Assembly: GCF_010998615.1 (NCBI RefSeq)
Contig: NZ_JAAEAH010000001.1
Coordinates: 124,001 to 188,000, forward strand
Direction of reading: 5' to 3'
DNA from: Myxococcus sp. CA023
Lineage (GTDB): Bacteria; Myxococcota; Myxococcia; Myxococcales; Myxococcaceae
DNA length: 64,000 bases
The first letter of the stretch is position 1. The number at the start of each line of letters is the position of its first letter. The position numbers and the translations under genes are program-made. The notes beneath the pieces are model-generated. The model ran no database searches. It had not been told where the DNA came from and saw only the letters and a list, made by a program, of their open reading frames with translations. Shown here one piece after another: positions 47,256 to 55,271 of the stretch.

Positions 47256-47873
47256 TCAGAACGTGGCGCCGACGTTCAGCGTGGCGTTGTAGCTGGAGCC
47301 TCCCGCGAACGTGACGTCTGTCACGGGCTGGTTCTCCGCGGGCGGCAGCGTGGGGACGAGCTCCTGGTTGAAGAGGAGGTTGTAGTTGGCCCGCAAGTCC
47401 GCGGTGAAGGAGCCGGTGTAGAAGCGCAGCCCCGCGCCCAGCGGCACGGCGCCAGCGGTGTCGTCGCGGTAGCCCAGCGCTTCCGCGCCGCGGCGGACGT
47501 TGTACCAGTTCATGCCGAGTCCGCCGAGGAGGTACGGCTGCACGGGGCTCGCCGTCAGGCCGATGGTGGCCACGGCCTGACCTCCGTTGCGGACGATGTC
47601 CGGGTTTCGCGCCAGGTCCTCCAGGCCGCGCCGGTCGAGCTTGTTGATGGCGCCGGTGTAGCCCAGCTCGATGCCCAGCACGGTGGACGGTTTGAGCGTG
47701 GCCGTGGCGCCGTACGCCGCACCCGGATCGATTCGGGGGGCCAGCCCACCGCTGTAGCCCTCTACGCCGCCGCCCACGGTGACGGTGAGCCCGCGCATGT
47801 CGGACTCGCCCTTGGCCAGCGCCGTGCCTCCGCACAACGTGCCCGCGACGATTAGTGCCTGGATCCGTTTCAT
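47256..47873 (-). CDS. Outer-membrane beta-barrel protein
   Basis: 205 residues from ATG 47873 (GGAGG, 8-base spacing), with a signal MKRIQALIVAGTLCGGTALA. The mature part has alternating polar/hydrophobic strands (LTVTVGGGVEGYSG, AAYGATATLKPS, VLGIELGYTGA, VQPYLLGGLGMNWYN, VPLGAGLRFYTGSFTADLRANYNLLF) and ends in a phenylalanine (LNVGATF), the usual C-terminal signal for Bam-dependent insertion. It resembles eight-stranded OmpA/OmpW-like barrels of myxobacteria. No OmpA peptidoglycan-binding domain is present. Function is unknown. Confidence 0.78.
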   Translation of the reverse strand: MKRIQALIVAGTLCGGTALAKGESDMRGLTVTVGGGVEGYSGGLAPRIDPGAAYGATATLKPSTVLGIELGYTGAINKLDRRGLEDLARNPDIVRNGGQAVATIGLTASPVQPYLLGGLGMNWYNVRRGAEALGYRDDTAGAVPLGAGLRFYTGSFTADLRANYNLLFNQELVPTLPPAENQPVTDVTFAGGSSYNATLNVGATF

Positions 47874-48098
47874 TCCGAGCGCCTCCAAAAGACGGGGTTG
47901 TTCCGCCAGGAAGCTGGGGCCGCGGACAGGCCGGTTCAAGGCGAGTCGGCAAGGCATCTCCGCGAGCCCTCCCCAGCGAGCCTGTGTCCCACCGCCGGGC
48001 ACCTCCCCCGGGCGGTGGCATGTCCGGCCGGGTTGAACTGGGAGTCGCGTGGCTTTATAGAGGGGGGCGCCAGCGGCCTCATCGTGAGGGTGTCTGGC

Positions 48099-48140
48099 CC
48101 GGACGAGGCGCGCCGTACCCGGTCAGGAAAAGACGACGCG
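48099..48140 (+). ncRNA. Guanidine-III riboswitch
   Basis: This 42-base segment contains CCGGACGAGG, GCGCCGTACCCGGTCAGG and AAGACG in order, nearly identical (about three differences, from memory) to the structurally solved Thermobifida fusca guanidine-III (ykkC-III) aptamer, which folds as a compact pseudoknot. It ends 19 bases before the start of a SugE/Gdx-type gene, and the GGGAG ribosome site lies immediately downstream, so translational control is likely: guanidinium binding exposes the ribosome site. Confidence 0.93.
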
Positions 48141-48159
48141 ACAACGGGAGTCGTACGTC

Positions 48160-48480
48160 ATGTCCTGGATTCTACTCGTCATCGCAGGGGTGCTCGAGGT
48201 CGGTTGGGCCATCGGTCTCAAGTACACCGAGGGCTTCACCCGGCTGGTACCAAGCGTCCTCACGGGCGCTGCCATCGTCGCCAGCATGGTGCTCTTGGGG
48301 ATCGCCACGAAGAACCTGCCCATTGGCACGGCCTATGGTGTTTGGGTCGGCATTGGCGCCGTGGGCGCGGCCATCATGGGCATCGTGCTCTTCAATGAGC
48401 CGGCCACGCCCGCGCGCATCTTCTTCCTGGTGCTGCTGCTCACCTCCATCGTGGGCTTGAAGGTCACCAGCGGCCGGTAG
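48160..48480 (+). CDS. sugE: SMR-family guanidinium exporter (SugE/Gdx)
   Basis: 106 residues, four transmembrane helices. The start [23 protein letters not shown] contains the essential Glu in helix 1 with the GxxxEVGWAxGLKY signature of the Gdx/SugE branch, rather than the multidrug EmrE branch, and [15 protein letters not shown] in helix 3. Gdx proteins are dual-topology dimers that exchange guanidinium for protons. The guanidine-III riboswitch directly upstream confirms the substrate class. GGGAG lies 9 bases before the ATG. A strong hairpin follows the stop. Confidence 0.95.
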   Translation: MSWILLVIAGVLEVGWAIGLKYTEGFTRLVPSVLTGAAIVASMVLLGIATKNLPIGTAYGVWVGIGAVGAAIMGIVLFNEPATPARIFFLVLLLTSIVGLKVTSGR

Positions 48481-48506
48481 GTGGCCCTTCGGTGCTGATT
48501 TCCCGG

Positions 48507-48527
48507 GCGCTGCCTTGAAGGCAGCGC
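48507..48527 (+). terminator. Hairpin after sugE
   Basis: GCGCTGCCT (48507-48515) and AGGCAGCGC (48519-48527) form a perfect 9-base stem with a TGA loop, 27 bases after the sugE stop and 15 bases before the next start. No U-run follows, so it may terminate sugE transcription or shape the leader of the MBL gene. Confidence 0.6.
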
Positions 48528-48541
48528 TACACGTGGGGGTC

Positions 48542-49741
48542 ATGCGCGATGCGTTTCTGGGTGGAGGTCGTCCGAAGCCGCGGGGCCTGTGGCGGTATGC
48601 CCTGGGCGTGATGGGGCTGGGCGCGGGCGTGGGTGCCCTCCTCACGTGGACGACGACGGACGGCCTCCAGTCTTTCGGTGCGCGTGCGGATGGGGCGCGC
48701 CTGGAGCGGATGAAGGCATCGTCGCGTTACCAGGCCGGCATCTTCATCAACACCGCCGGTGCCAGGCTGCCGCAGAATGGGCCGGACTGGGGCACGTTGA
48801 AGGAGATGCTCTTCGGCACCCAGCAGCGTACGCCGCCGTCCGCGCTGCCCATGGAACGGGACGTGGCCGCGGCGCTGGCGAAGCAGCCGGAGAGCGGCCT
48901 GCGTGTGACGTGGCTGGGTCACTCCACGCTGCTGGTGGAGATTGACGGCTTCCGCATCCTCACGGACCCCATCTGGGGCGAGCGCGCGTCGCCGTCCACC
49001 ATTGCTGGGCCCAAGCGGTTCCATCCGCCTCCGCTTCCGCTGGACGCGCTGCCGGACGTGGACGCGGTGCTGCTGTCGCATGACCACTACGACCACCTGG
49101 ACATGCCCACCATCCGGGCGATGGTGCCGCGTCAGGTGAAGTTCTACGCACCGCTGGGCGTGGGGGCGCACCTGGAGAAGTGGGGCGTTCCGGCGGAGCG
49201 CGTGGTGGAGCTGGACTGGTGGCAGGAGGTGTCGTTGGGGGAGGGGGAGGGCCGCCTGCGCATGGTGGCCACGCCTGCGCAGCACTTCTCCGGCCGGGGC
49301 CTGACGGACCGCAACAGCACGTCCTGGACGTCGTGGACGCTGCTGGGCTCGCAGCATCGGGTCTTCTTCAGCGGGGACACGGGCCTGACGGAGGAGTTCG
49401 CGGAGGTGGGCCGCCGCTTCGGTCCGTTCGACGTCACCATGTTCGAGGTGGGCGCCTTCCATCCGTCCTGGGGAAGCATTCACCTGGGGCCGCAGCAGGC
49501 GCTGAAGGCGCATGAGATGGTGCGGGGGCGCACCTTGCTGCCCATCCACTGGGGGACGTTCAATCTGGCGCTGCACGCCTGGGACGCGCCCGCGAACGAG
49601 CTGGCGGCCGAGGCACGCGAGCGGGGCGTGAGTCTGCTCACGCCCGTCCTGGGCCGCCCCGTGGAGCCGACGCGGGAGCGTGCGGACACGGCGTGGTGGA
49701 GCACGGTACAGACGGCGGCGGTCGCTGGCGACGCGCCTTGA
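48542..49741 (+). CDS. MBL-fold metal-dependent hydrolase (NAPE-PLD/UlaG-like)
   Basis: About 399 residues from ATG 48542, with a GGGGG about 4 bases upstream. An N-terminal hydrophobic helix (YALGVMGLGAGVGALLTW) suggests membrane anchoring or export. The metallo-beta-lactamase core follows: RVTWLGHSTLLVEIDG, ILTDPIWGERASP, VLLSHDHYDHLDMPT (HxHxDH), TPAQHFSGRG, FFSGDTGLTEEF and LPIHWGTFNLA, the pattern of N-acylphosphatidylethanolamine phospholipase D-like enzymes. Substrate is probably a phosphodiester lipid, inferred only. The gene sits 61 bases after sugE and is separated from it by a hairpin. Confidence 0.87.
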   Translation: MRDAFLGGGRPKPRGLWRYALGVMGLGAGVGALLTWTTTDGLQSFGARADGARLERMKASSRYQAGIFINTAGARLPQNGPDWGTLKEMLFGTQQRTPPSALPMERDVAAALAKQPESGLRVTWLGHSTLLVEIDGFRILTDPIWGERASPSTIAGPKRFHPPPLPLDALPDVDAVLLSHDHYDHLDMPTIRAMVPRQVKFYAPLGVGAHLEKWGVPAERVVELDWWQEVSLGEGEGRLRMVATPAQHFSGRGLTDRNSTSWTSWTLLGSQHRVFFSGDTGLTEEFAEVGRRFGPFDVTMFEVGAFHPSWGSIHLGPQQALKAHEMVRGRTLLPIHWGTFNLALHAWDAPANELAAEARERGVSLLTPVLGRPVEPTRERADTAWWSTVQTAAVAGDAP

Positions 49742-49861
49742 TGAGGACGTGAGCGGTCTCTTCGGGCGACAGGTGGGCGGCCTTGAGGAAAAGGACCGCA
49801 CCTTCCGCGCTGTCGCGGTGGACGCACCTGCTGCCTCCTCGCGCACCGCGCTTGCGTTTAG

Positions 49862-49893
49862 TTAACCAAATGGTTATTTTCCCATTTGGTTAA
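49862..49893. promoter_or_regulatory. Operator of the ArsR-type regulator
   Basis: TTAACCAAATGG (49862-49873) and CCATTTGGTTAA (49882-49893) form a perfect 12-base inverted repeat with an 8-base spacer, ending 7 bases before the start at 49901. It occupies the ribosome-site region, consistent with autorepression by the ArsR-family protein. Confidence 0.82.
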
Positions 49894-49900
49894 TTTCGCC

Positions 49901-50290
49901 ATGTCGATCGACCCGCTCAGCGCCACTTTTGCCGCACTCGCCGACCCGACCCGGCGCGCGATCCTCGCGCGGCTCTCGAAGGGTGAAACCTCCGTCACGG
50001 AGCTCGCGCAGCCTTTCGAAATGAGCCTCCCTGCCGTGACGAAGCACCTCAAGGTGCTCGAGCGCGCAGGGCTGATTACGCGGAGCCGCGAAGCGCAGTG
50101 GCGACCCTGCCGACTCGCGCCGAAGCCGCTGAAGGACGCGAACGCCTGGCTCGAGCACTACCGCGAATTCTGGGAGGGCAGCTTCGACCGGCTCGAGGAC
50201 TACCTCGCCGACCTCCAGGGGCAGAAGCGCCCGGCGCGCGCCCGCAAAGTTCCAACCCCGAAGAAGCCCAAACGAGGAGCACGCACATGA
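49901..50290 (+). CDS. ArsR-family winged-helix regulator
   Basis: About 129 residues from ATG 49901; an in-frame ATG at 49886 lies inside the operator palindrome. The N-terminus shows DPTRRAILARLSKGETSVTELAQPFEMSLPAVTKHLKVLERAGLI in pieces, the classic ArsR helix-turn-helix and wing. No cysteine metal site (CxC) is present, so it is not a metalloregulator of the ArsR/SmtB kind. It belongs to the branch paired with AHSA1/SRPBCC proteins. Its stop overlaps the next ATG (ATGA). No ribosome site is visible in the 7-base leader after the operator, so initiation may be leaderless. Confidence 0.9.
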   Translation: MSIDPLSATFAALADPTRRAILARLSKGETSVTELAQPFEMSLPAVTKHLKVLERAGLITRSREAQWRPCRLAPKPLKDANAWLEHYREFWEGSFDRLEDYLADLQGQKRPARARKVPTPKKPKRGART

Positions 50291-50754
50291 ATGCAGCGCT
50301 CGACCTCAACGAACTCGCGAAGCGGCAGCTGGAAATCTCGCGGGTGATCAGCGCCCCGCGCGCGCTGGTCTTTCATGCGTTCACCGACGCGGAGATGATT
50401 TCCAACTGGTGGGGGCCGAACGGCTTCCGCACGACGACGGTGAGCAAAGATGTGCGTCCGGGTGGCGCGTGGAAGTTCACCATGCACGGGCCCGATGGCA
50501 CCGACTTCCCGAACCACATCGTCTACACGAAGGTCGTCCCCAACGAGCGGCTCGAGTGGGAACACGGCTCGAAGGAGGGCGAGGTGCTGTTCAAGGCAGT
50601 CGTCACCTTCAAGGATGAGGCGGGAAAGACGCGCGTCACGTTGCAGCACACGATGCCCACCGTCGAAGCGCGCGAGCAGGCGGCGAAGTACGCAATCGAA
50701 GGTGGCAATCAGACGCTCGCGCGACTCGAGCAGCACCTCGCGACGCAGCAGTAG
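50287..50754 (+). CDS. SRPBCC/AHSA1 domain protein
   Basis: 155 residues. The AHSA1 core is visible: LEISRVISAPRALVFHAFTDAEMISNWWGP in segments, VRPGGAWKFTMHGPDG, YTKVVPNERLEWEH and the C-terminal helix AKYAIEGGNQTLARLEQHL. These helix-grip proteins bind small hydrophobic ligands; in bacteria they often pair with an ArsR regulator that controls them. The overlapped start (ATGA, GAGGA upstream) shows translational coupling to the regulator. The ligand is unknown. Confidence 0.88.
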   Translation: MNAALDLNELAKRQLEISRVISAPRALVFHAFTDAEMISNWWGPNGFRTTTVSKDVRPGGAWKFTMHGPDGTDFPNHIVYTKVVPNERLEWEHGSKEGEVLFKAVVTFKDEAGKTRVTLQHTMPTVEAREQAAKYAIEGGNQTLARLEQHLATQQ

Positions 50755-51062
50755 TCGCTTGTCGCTACGGCACCGTGCGCGCGAGTGCCCACGTCAGCGC
50801 GGCTTCGAGCTCAGTGAGGTGCTCCCGGAAGTCCCTCCTTTCATGAGTGGAGTGCTTCCGGTTGTACTTCGCCGACGAGAATTCCGCGACGGTCAAGCGT
50901 TGTGGAAATCAAGGTCCCAGGCGCGACTTCCACCCCACTTGAGCAGGGCCGCACCCTGACAACCACGTCCTGGTCATCCGGTGGTCGCGTATGACGTCTC
51001 TGTCATGCTTCGACAGGAATACAAGGTGTGCAGACTGTGCGCTGAAGTGTCTGTCGTTGGGT
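50755..51062. other. Intergenic region with a possible minus-strand gene fragment
   Basis: On the minus strand 50765-50908 is an open stretch ending in TAG with good codon bias, reading SAKYNRKHSTHERRDFREH and TELEAALTWALARTVP near its end. It has no start codon and I do not recognise it; it may be a 3' relic of a lost gene. Nothing else is seen. Confidence 0.35.
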
Positions 51063-51788
51063 ATGAGACGTGCAGTGCGGCCGGGCATGATTCGAACGGT
51101 CCTCGTAGCGGTGCTCCTGTTCGCAGGCACCGGGAAGGCTCAAGGCGTGGAGGCCGCGTCGGTGCCGCAGGCCCCTCGCGCGGAGCGTGCCGGGCTGGCC
51201 ATCTGGACGGCCTCCGTCATGGATTGGAGCCTGCTTCTGGTGGGGCCCATCCTGGGCGTGGGCCTCAATGTCGCGCTGCCAGTGGGCATGAACGTGCCTT
51301 TGACGGAGACAACGGATGGCGTTTTCGAACTCCGGCCCATGCTGGCGCGCAAGAGGTGCACCAACTTCCACGGGGACGCGATGCCTCGTTGCGGCACCCT
51401 GCAAGCCCTTCGGGCCACGGTGGGCCTGGCGTGGACGCCCTGGCCGGGCGAGCGGGGCGATGGCTTCTTCATCCAGCCCAAGCTGAGTGGCATGGTGACG
51501 CATCAGAGCGTGCGTGGGACGGAAATCCCAGTGACGGCGGAGGGCACGAGGATGGAGACGGGCGGACAGGTCTCCCTCGGGTTCGACGTGGGGTACCGGA
51601 AGACGTCCCGCCGCTCGCGTTCTTTCCTGGCTCCGGTGATCGGCGTTGGCGTGGGCTATAGCTGGAACCAGCAGCGCGGGCGGGTCGACCCGGGATGGCT
51701 CTTTGCCCGGGAGCAGGCACGTGGCTGGAAAGACAAGTTCGTCGTGGACCTGAACCTGGACCTCTTGCGGTTCGGGGCCACGTTCTGA
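51063..51788 (+). CDS. Unknown exported protein, likely beta-barrel
   Basis: About 241 residues if started at ATG 51063, or 233 from ATG 51087. Both give a basic start and the hydrophobic signal MIRTVLVAVLLFAGTGKAQG. The mature part has strand-like segments (LLLVGPILGVGLNVALPVGMN, LRATVGLAWTPWPG, GFFIQPKLSGMV, GQVSLGFDVGYRKT, APVIGVGVGYSWNQQR) and ends LDLLRFGATF, with a C-terminal Phe as in outer-membrane barrels. Two Cys (near RCTNFHGDAMPRCG) might form a disulfide. The family is not recognised. Neighbours give no functional hint. Confidence 0.65.
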   Translation: MRRAVRPGMIRTVLVAVLLFAGTGKAQGVEAASVPQAPRAERAGLAIWTASVMDWSLLLVGPILGVGLNVALPVGMNVPLTETTDGVFELRPMLARKRCTNFHGDAMPRCGTLQALRATVGLAWTPWPGERGDGFFIQPKLSGMVTHQSVRGTEIPVTAEGTRMETGGQVSLGFDVGYRKTSRRSRSFLAPVIGVGVGYSWNQQRGRVDPGWLFAREQARGWKDKFVVDLNLDLLRFGATF

Positions 51789-52041
51789 CGACCGCAGGGG
51801 GCTGCGTCAGTCGGCGTCGTCTGTGATGTCGAAGTGCAGCACGTCTTCGCGCGTGGCCCGTTGCGGCAGGTGAAGTCCATGCCCGGCGTGAATTTGCACT
51901 GGGAAAGCAGTCGCCCGTGTCCGCGGAGTAAGGGGTTCCCGAGGGATTGCACCCCCGCACGCTGGCGCCCACAATGCGACGCGTCTGGATTGTCAGATGG
52001 AGCATCATTTCCCGTTTTGAGCCCGGATCGGGCACGGCCGG

Positions 52042-53574
52042 ATGCGACTCTCACTCACCCATAAAATCACCCTGGCGCCCATCATCGTGGCGCTCCTGTT
52101 CGTCCTTCTCTCTCAGGGCTACACCGTGCCTCGGCTCCAGGAGGCCTTCGAAGCGCAGGGGCGGGAGCTGAGCGGCGCGCTGCCTACGGTGCTCGCCGCC
52201 GCGGTGGCGGACGGCATGAAGCGGAGCGCGCACGACGAGGTCCAGCAGACGCTGGAGGCCGTGGCTCGGCATGGCGGGGCGGCCTACGTCGCCGCGTTCG
52301 ACGCGGGTGGGACGTTGGTGGGCGTGGCCGGTGAGAAGGCCCAGATGCTACGGGATGCCCGCGAGCAGTTGAGGTCCTCCGAGGGAGGGCTCGTCCTGCG
52401 GGATGGGGACACGGAGCTGCAGGACCTGGTGGCGCCGGTACCAGGTGACGCCGGCTGGGTCCACGTGGGCTTCGACCGCACCCATGCGCGTGGGCTCGTG
52501 GAGGGGGCGCTGGCGAACGTGGGCATCACCGTGCTGGTCGCGCTGCTCGTCTTCACCGCGGCGGCCTTCCTGGTCAGCCGCGCCATCGTGTCGCCCCTGA
52601 ACCAGCTCTCCTCCGCGGTCCGCCATATCGCCGAGCGCGGCGACCTGCGGCAGACCATTCGCATCGACTCGGATGACGAGGTGGGGCAGCTCGCGCGGGC
52701 CGTGGGCATGCTGGTGGGCAAGCTGAAGGAGCTGCTGCATCAGCTCCAGTCCTCCACGGAGTTGCTGAGTGACTCGGTGTCGGGGCTGACGGAGTCGGCG
52801 GACCAGCAGAATGAGATGGTGACGCGCCACGCGGCCGCGCTGCAGGAGACGCAGGTGACGGCGCAGGAGATTCGCCAGACCGCGATGCTGGCGTCGGGCT
52901 CCGCGGAGTCCGTCATCCAGGTGGCCGAGCGCGCCGAGCAACTGAGCCGCACCGGAGAAGAGGCCGTCTCGGCGAGCATCGACGGCATGGAGGAGGTGCG
53001 CAACCAGGTGGCGGAGATCGCCGCGCGCATCACCGCCCTGGGCGAGCGGACCAGGCAGATCAGCGGCATCACCGAGACGGTGAAGGACCTGGCGGACCAG
53101 TCCCACCTGCTGGCCGTCAACGCCGCCATCGAAGCGGCGCGCTCCGGGGAGCACGGCAAGGGCTTCGTCGTGGTGGCGAAGGAGATTCGCGCGCTGGCGG
53201 ACCAGTCCATCCGCGCCACCAACCAGGTGCGGCGCATCCTCCAGGACATCAATCAGGCCATCATCGGCACGGTGGAGATCACCGTCGAAGGCACCGAGCG
53301 CATGGAAGCGGGGCTGACGCAGGTCCGCACGTCCGGCGAGACGCTGAAGGAGCTCACCGCCATCGTCGAGGACAGCACCGCGGCGGCGCGGCAGATCGCG
53401 CGGACGGTCAGCCAGCAGGCCACGGGAATCGAGCAGATCTTCACCGCGGTCAACGAGCTGAACACCCTGATGACGGACACCGTGTCCCGCATCTCCACGA
53501 CCAGTGACTCCGCCACGTCCCTAAAGATGCTCTCCGAGCGCGTCTCCCAGGTTGTCCGCGCCTACAACGTCTGA
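52042..53574 (+). CDS. Methyl-accepting chemotaxis protein
   Basis: 510 residues. First membrane helix about 9-27 (ITLAPIIVALLFVLLSQGY), a small sensor domain of about 115 residues, second helix ALANVGITVLVALLVFTAAAFLV, HAMP (SPLNQLSSAVRHIAERGDL) and the cytoplasmic signalling hairpin. The hairpin tip reads VKDLADQSHLLAVNAAIEAARSGEHGKGFVVVAKEI, in pieces, which contacts CheA/CheW. The sensor is too short for a double Cache and is not classified. No che genes are adjacent, so this is an orphan receptor; in myxobacteria these feed several Frz/Che-like systems. Confidence 0.92.
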   Translation: MRLSLTHKITLAPIIVALLFVLLSQGYTVPRLQEAFEAQGRELSGALPTVLAAAVADGMKRSAHDEVQQTLEAVARHGGAAYVAAFDAGGTLVGVAGEKAQMLRDAREQLRSSEGGLVLRDGDTELQDLVAPVPGDAGWVHVGFDRTHARGLVEGALANVGITVLVALLVFTAAAFLVSRAIVSPLNQLSSAVRHIAERGDLRQTIRIDSDDEVGQLARAVGMLVGKLKELLHQLQSSTELLSDSVSGLTESADQQNEMVTRHAAALQETQVTAQEIRQTAMLASGSAESVIQVAERAEQLSRTGEEAVSASIDGMEEVRNQVAEIAARITALGERTRQISGITETVKDLADQSHLLAVNAAIEAARSGEHGKGFVVVAKEIRALADQSIRATNQVRRILQDINQAIIGTVEITVEGTERMEAGLTQVRTSGETLKELTAIVEDSTAAARQIARTVSQQATGIEQIFTAVNELNTLMTDTVSRISTTSDSATSLKMLSERVSQVVRAYNV

Positions 53575-53610
53575 CGGCGCCACCGGAGAAGCGGTGAGCT
53601 TCTTCGACCG

Positions 53611-53730
53611 CTACGACGCGGACTGAGCGGCCTTCTTCCGTGACGCGTGTTTCGTGGCGCGGGGGCGCTTCGCTGAGGCGCGGCGCCGCTTCGCGCTCAG
53701 GTGCACCTCATCGCTCCGGCAGACGCGCAG
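53611..53730 (-). other. In-frame basic tail beyond the DUF2277 stop codon
   Basis: Immediately after the TGA, in the same frame, 39 codons encode SAKRRRASAKRPRATKHAS and RKKAAQSAS near the end, an Ala/Ser/Lys/Arg-rich histone-H1-like tail with G/C-biased third positions, ending at TAG. It may be a decayed C-terminus, a product of TGA readthrough, or the result of a point mutation. Confidence 0.5.
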
Positions 53731-54000
53731 TCAGCGGGACTCCGCCTTCTTGTAGCGCAGGCGCTTCATGGCCTCGAAGCGAGCCCTGTCCTTGGGCGGC
53801 GTGGTGGCCACCAGCCCGTCGAGCATGCGCTTCGAACTCTGGAAGATCTCCTCGACGGCGACCTCGAAGGCGTCGGTGTTCTGCTTCGACGGCGTCCGCG
53901 TCCCGGCGATCTTCCGGACGAATTGAAGCGCCGCCGCGCGGATGTCGGCATCGGTGGCGGGCGGCGCGAAGTTGAACAAGGGCTTGATGTTCCGGCACAT
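53731..54000 (-). CDS. DUF2277 family protein
   Basis: 89 residues from ATG 54000 (MCRNIKPLFNF), the canonical start of the DUF2277 family; an ATG two codons upstream is in frame. The pattern is FNFAPPATDADIRAAALQFVRK, in part, followed by a helical VAVEEIFQSSKRMLDGLV and a basic KAESR end. Function is unknown. After the TGA the same frame continues for 39 codons to TAG at 53611 with a highly basic tail, reported separately. The neighbours are a chemoreceptor (convergent) and the metal-efflux outer-membrane gene. Confidence 0.85.
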   Translation of the reverse strand: MCRNIKPLFNFAPPATDADIRAAALQFVRKIAGTRTPSKQNTDAFEVAVEEIFQSSKRMLDGLVATTPPKDRARFEAMKRLRYKKAESR

Positions 54001-54056
54001 GCCCACAGGCTAGAGCGTGTCAGGAAAACAGGCCATGGCCCGCAGCCTCGAAGCGT

Positions 54057-55271
54057 TCAGCGCAGGGTCCCCATGACTTTCAAGAACTGGGCGTGGGCGG
54101 CGTTCAGCTCTTCGAGTGCTTCGATGTAGCCACGGCGCCCATCCAGGGCCTCGCGCCGGATGATGAGCAGTTGCAGCGAGTCCACCTTGCCGGCACGGTA
54201 GGCCTCGGTGACGAGGTTCAGGTTCTCCTGGAGCGCGGCGAGCACCTCGGCGTCGAACAGCTCCGCGGCCGCCTGGGCGGACTGGTACCGACTGAGCGCG
54301 AGTTCGACCTCGGCGCGGACGAAGCGTTCGGTGGCGGCGAGCCGCTGCTGGGCCCTTCGTTCCCTCGCGACGCTCGCGCCTCGCTCGGCCTGGTTTCGGT
54401 TGAAGACGGGCAGGTCGATGTTGAGCGTCCCTTGGATGATGGTGTCGTTCTCCTCCCGGCCGTAGGCCAGGCCCACGCTGGGGCGTGGCAGGGCGTCGCG
54501 GCTGGCGAACCGGAGCTCGGCCCGGGCGGCTTCCCATTCGGCCCGGGCGGCTTTCACATCCTGGCGCTGACTGGAGGCTCGCTCGACGAGCACCGAGAGC
54601 GCGGGCTGGGGCGTCACCTCTGTCCGGAGCGCGTGATCCAGGGTGATGTCCTCGTTGGGGTCCATGCCCAGCAGGAGCTTCAGCTCCGCCAGGGCCTGGA
54701 GCCGCAGCCGGGTGGCGCGGACCTTCTCCTGCTGGGCCCGGCCTCGCTCCACCGTCGCGATGTTCATCTCGATGTGGGAAGCGGCGCCTGCCTCGAGCCG
54801 CTCCTTCGCGACCTTGCGCCCTTCCTCCGCGAGCCCCAGCGCGTCGTCGCTCAGCCGCAGCGATTGTTCGGCCGCCAGCGCCCGGCCGAAGGCCTGACGC
54901 ACGTCCGCGGCCAGCTCCACCTGGAGGGATTCCAGGCGGAACCGGCCGGCCTCCATGGCGGCGCGCGCGGCGTCCTTGCGCGCGCGTCGCTGTCCGAAGA
55001 TTTCGAGCTGCTGGCTGATGCCCACGTTGAGTTCAAGCGTGTCTGCCTCATCGCGCAGTCGCGGACCCACGGAGGCCTGGAGCTGCGGATTGCTTTGAAG
55101 CGGGAGGTCCGCGCCCTCCCACTGCGCCCGCGCGGCCGCGGCTTCGGCGCGGCCTTCGATGAGGCGAGGACTGTGTTCGAGCGCGAGCGTGACGGATTGC
55201 TCCATCGTCAAGGGGCGGGCGGAGAGGGCCGGCGCCGAAACGAAGAGGAGCAGGAGGGGCAGGACGCGCAT
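54057..55271 (-). CDS. Outer-membrane factor of heavy-metal efflux (CzcC/TolC family)
   Basis: 404 residues from ATG 55271, overlapping the pump stop (TGATG). Signal MRVLPLLLLFVSAPALSA is followed by two OEP repeats (about 25-210 and 215-400) rich in long alpha-helices, with TMEQSVTLALEHSPRLIEGRA at the start and LPVFNRNQAERGASVARERR in the second half. It forms the trimeric outer-membrane channel of the tripartite CzcCBA-like system. Last gene of the six-gene minus-strand operon. Confidence 0.92.
   Translation of the reverse strand: MRVLPLLLLFVSAPALSARPLTMEQSVTLALEHSPRLIEGRAEAAAARAQWEGADLPLQSNPQLQASVGPRLRDEADTLELNVGISQQLEIFGQRRARKDAARAAMEAGRFRLESLQVELAADVRQAFGRALAAEQSLRLSDDALGLAEEGRKVAKERLEAGAASHIEMNIATVERGRAQQEKVRATRLRLQALAELKLLLGMDPNEDITLDHALRTEVTPQPALSVLVERASSQRQDVKAARAEWEAARAELRFASRDALPRPSVGLAYGREENDTIIQGTLNIDLPVFNRNQAERGASVARERRAQQRLAATERFVRAEVELALSRYQSAQAAAELFDAEVLAALQENLNLVTEAYRAGKVDSLQLLIIRREALDGRRGYIEALEELNAAHAQFLKVMGTLR

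Noticed and set aside
51807-52000. Minus-strand open stretch ending HLPQRATREDVLHFDI
   Set aside because: Looks partly coding but needs a frameshift to extend and has no start or recognised family; too weak to annotate.
53586-53602. Small hairpin AGAAGC/GCTTCT after the chemoreceptor gene
   Set aside because: Only 6 bases of stem without a U-tract; not enough to call a terminator.
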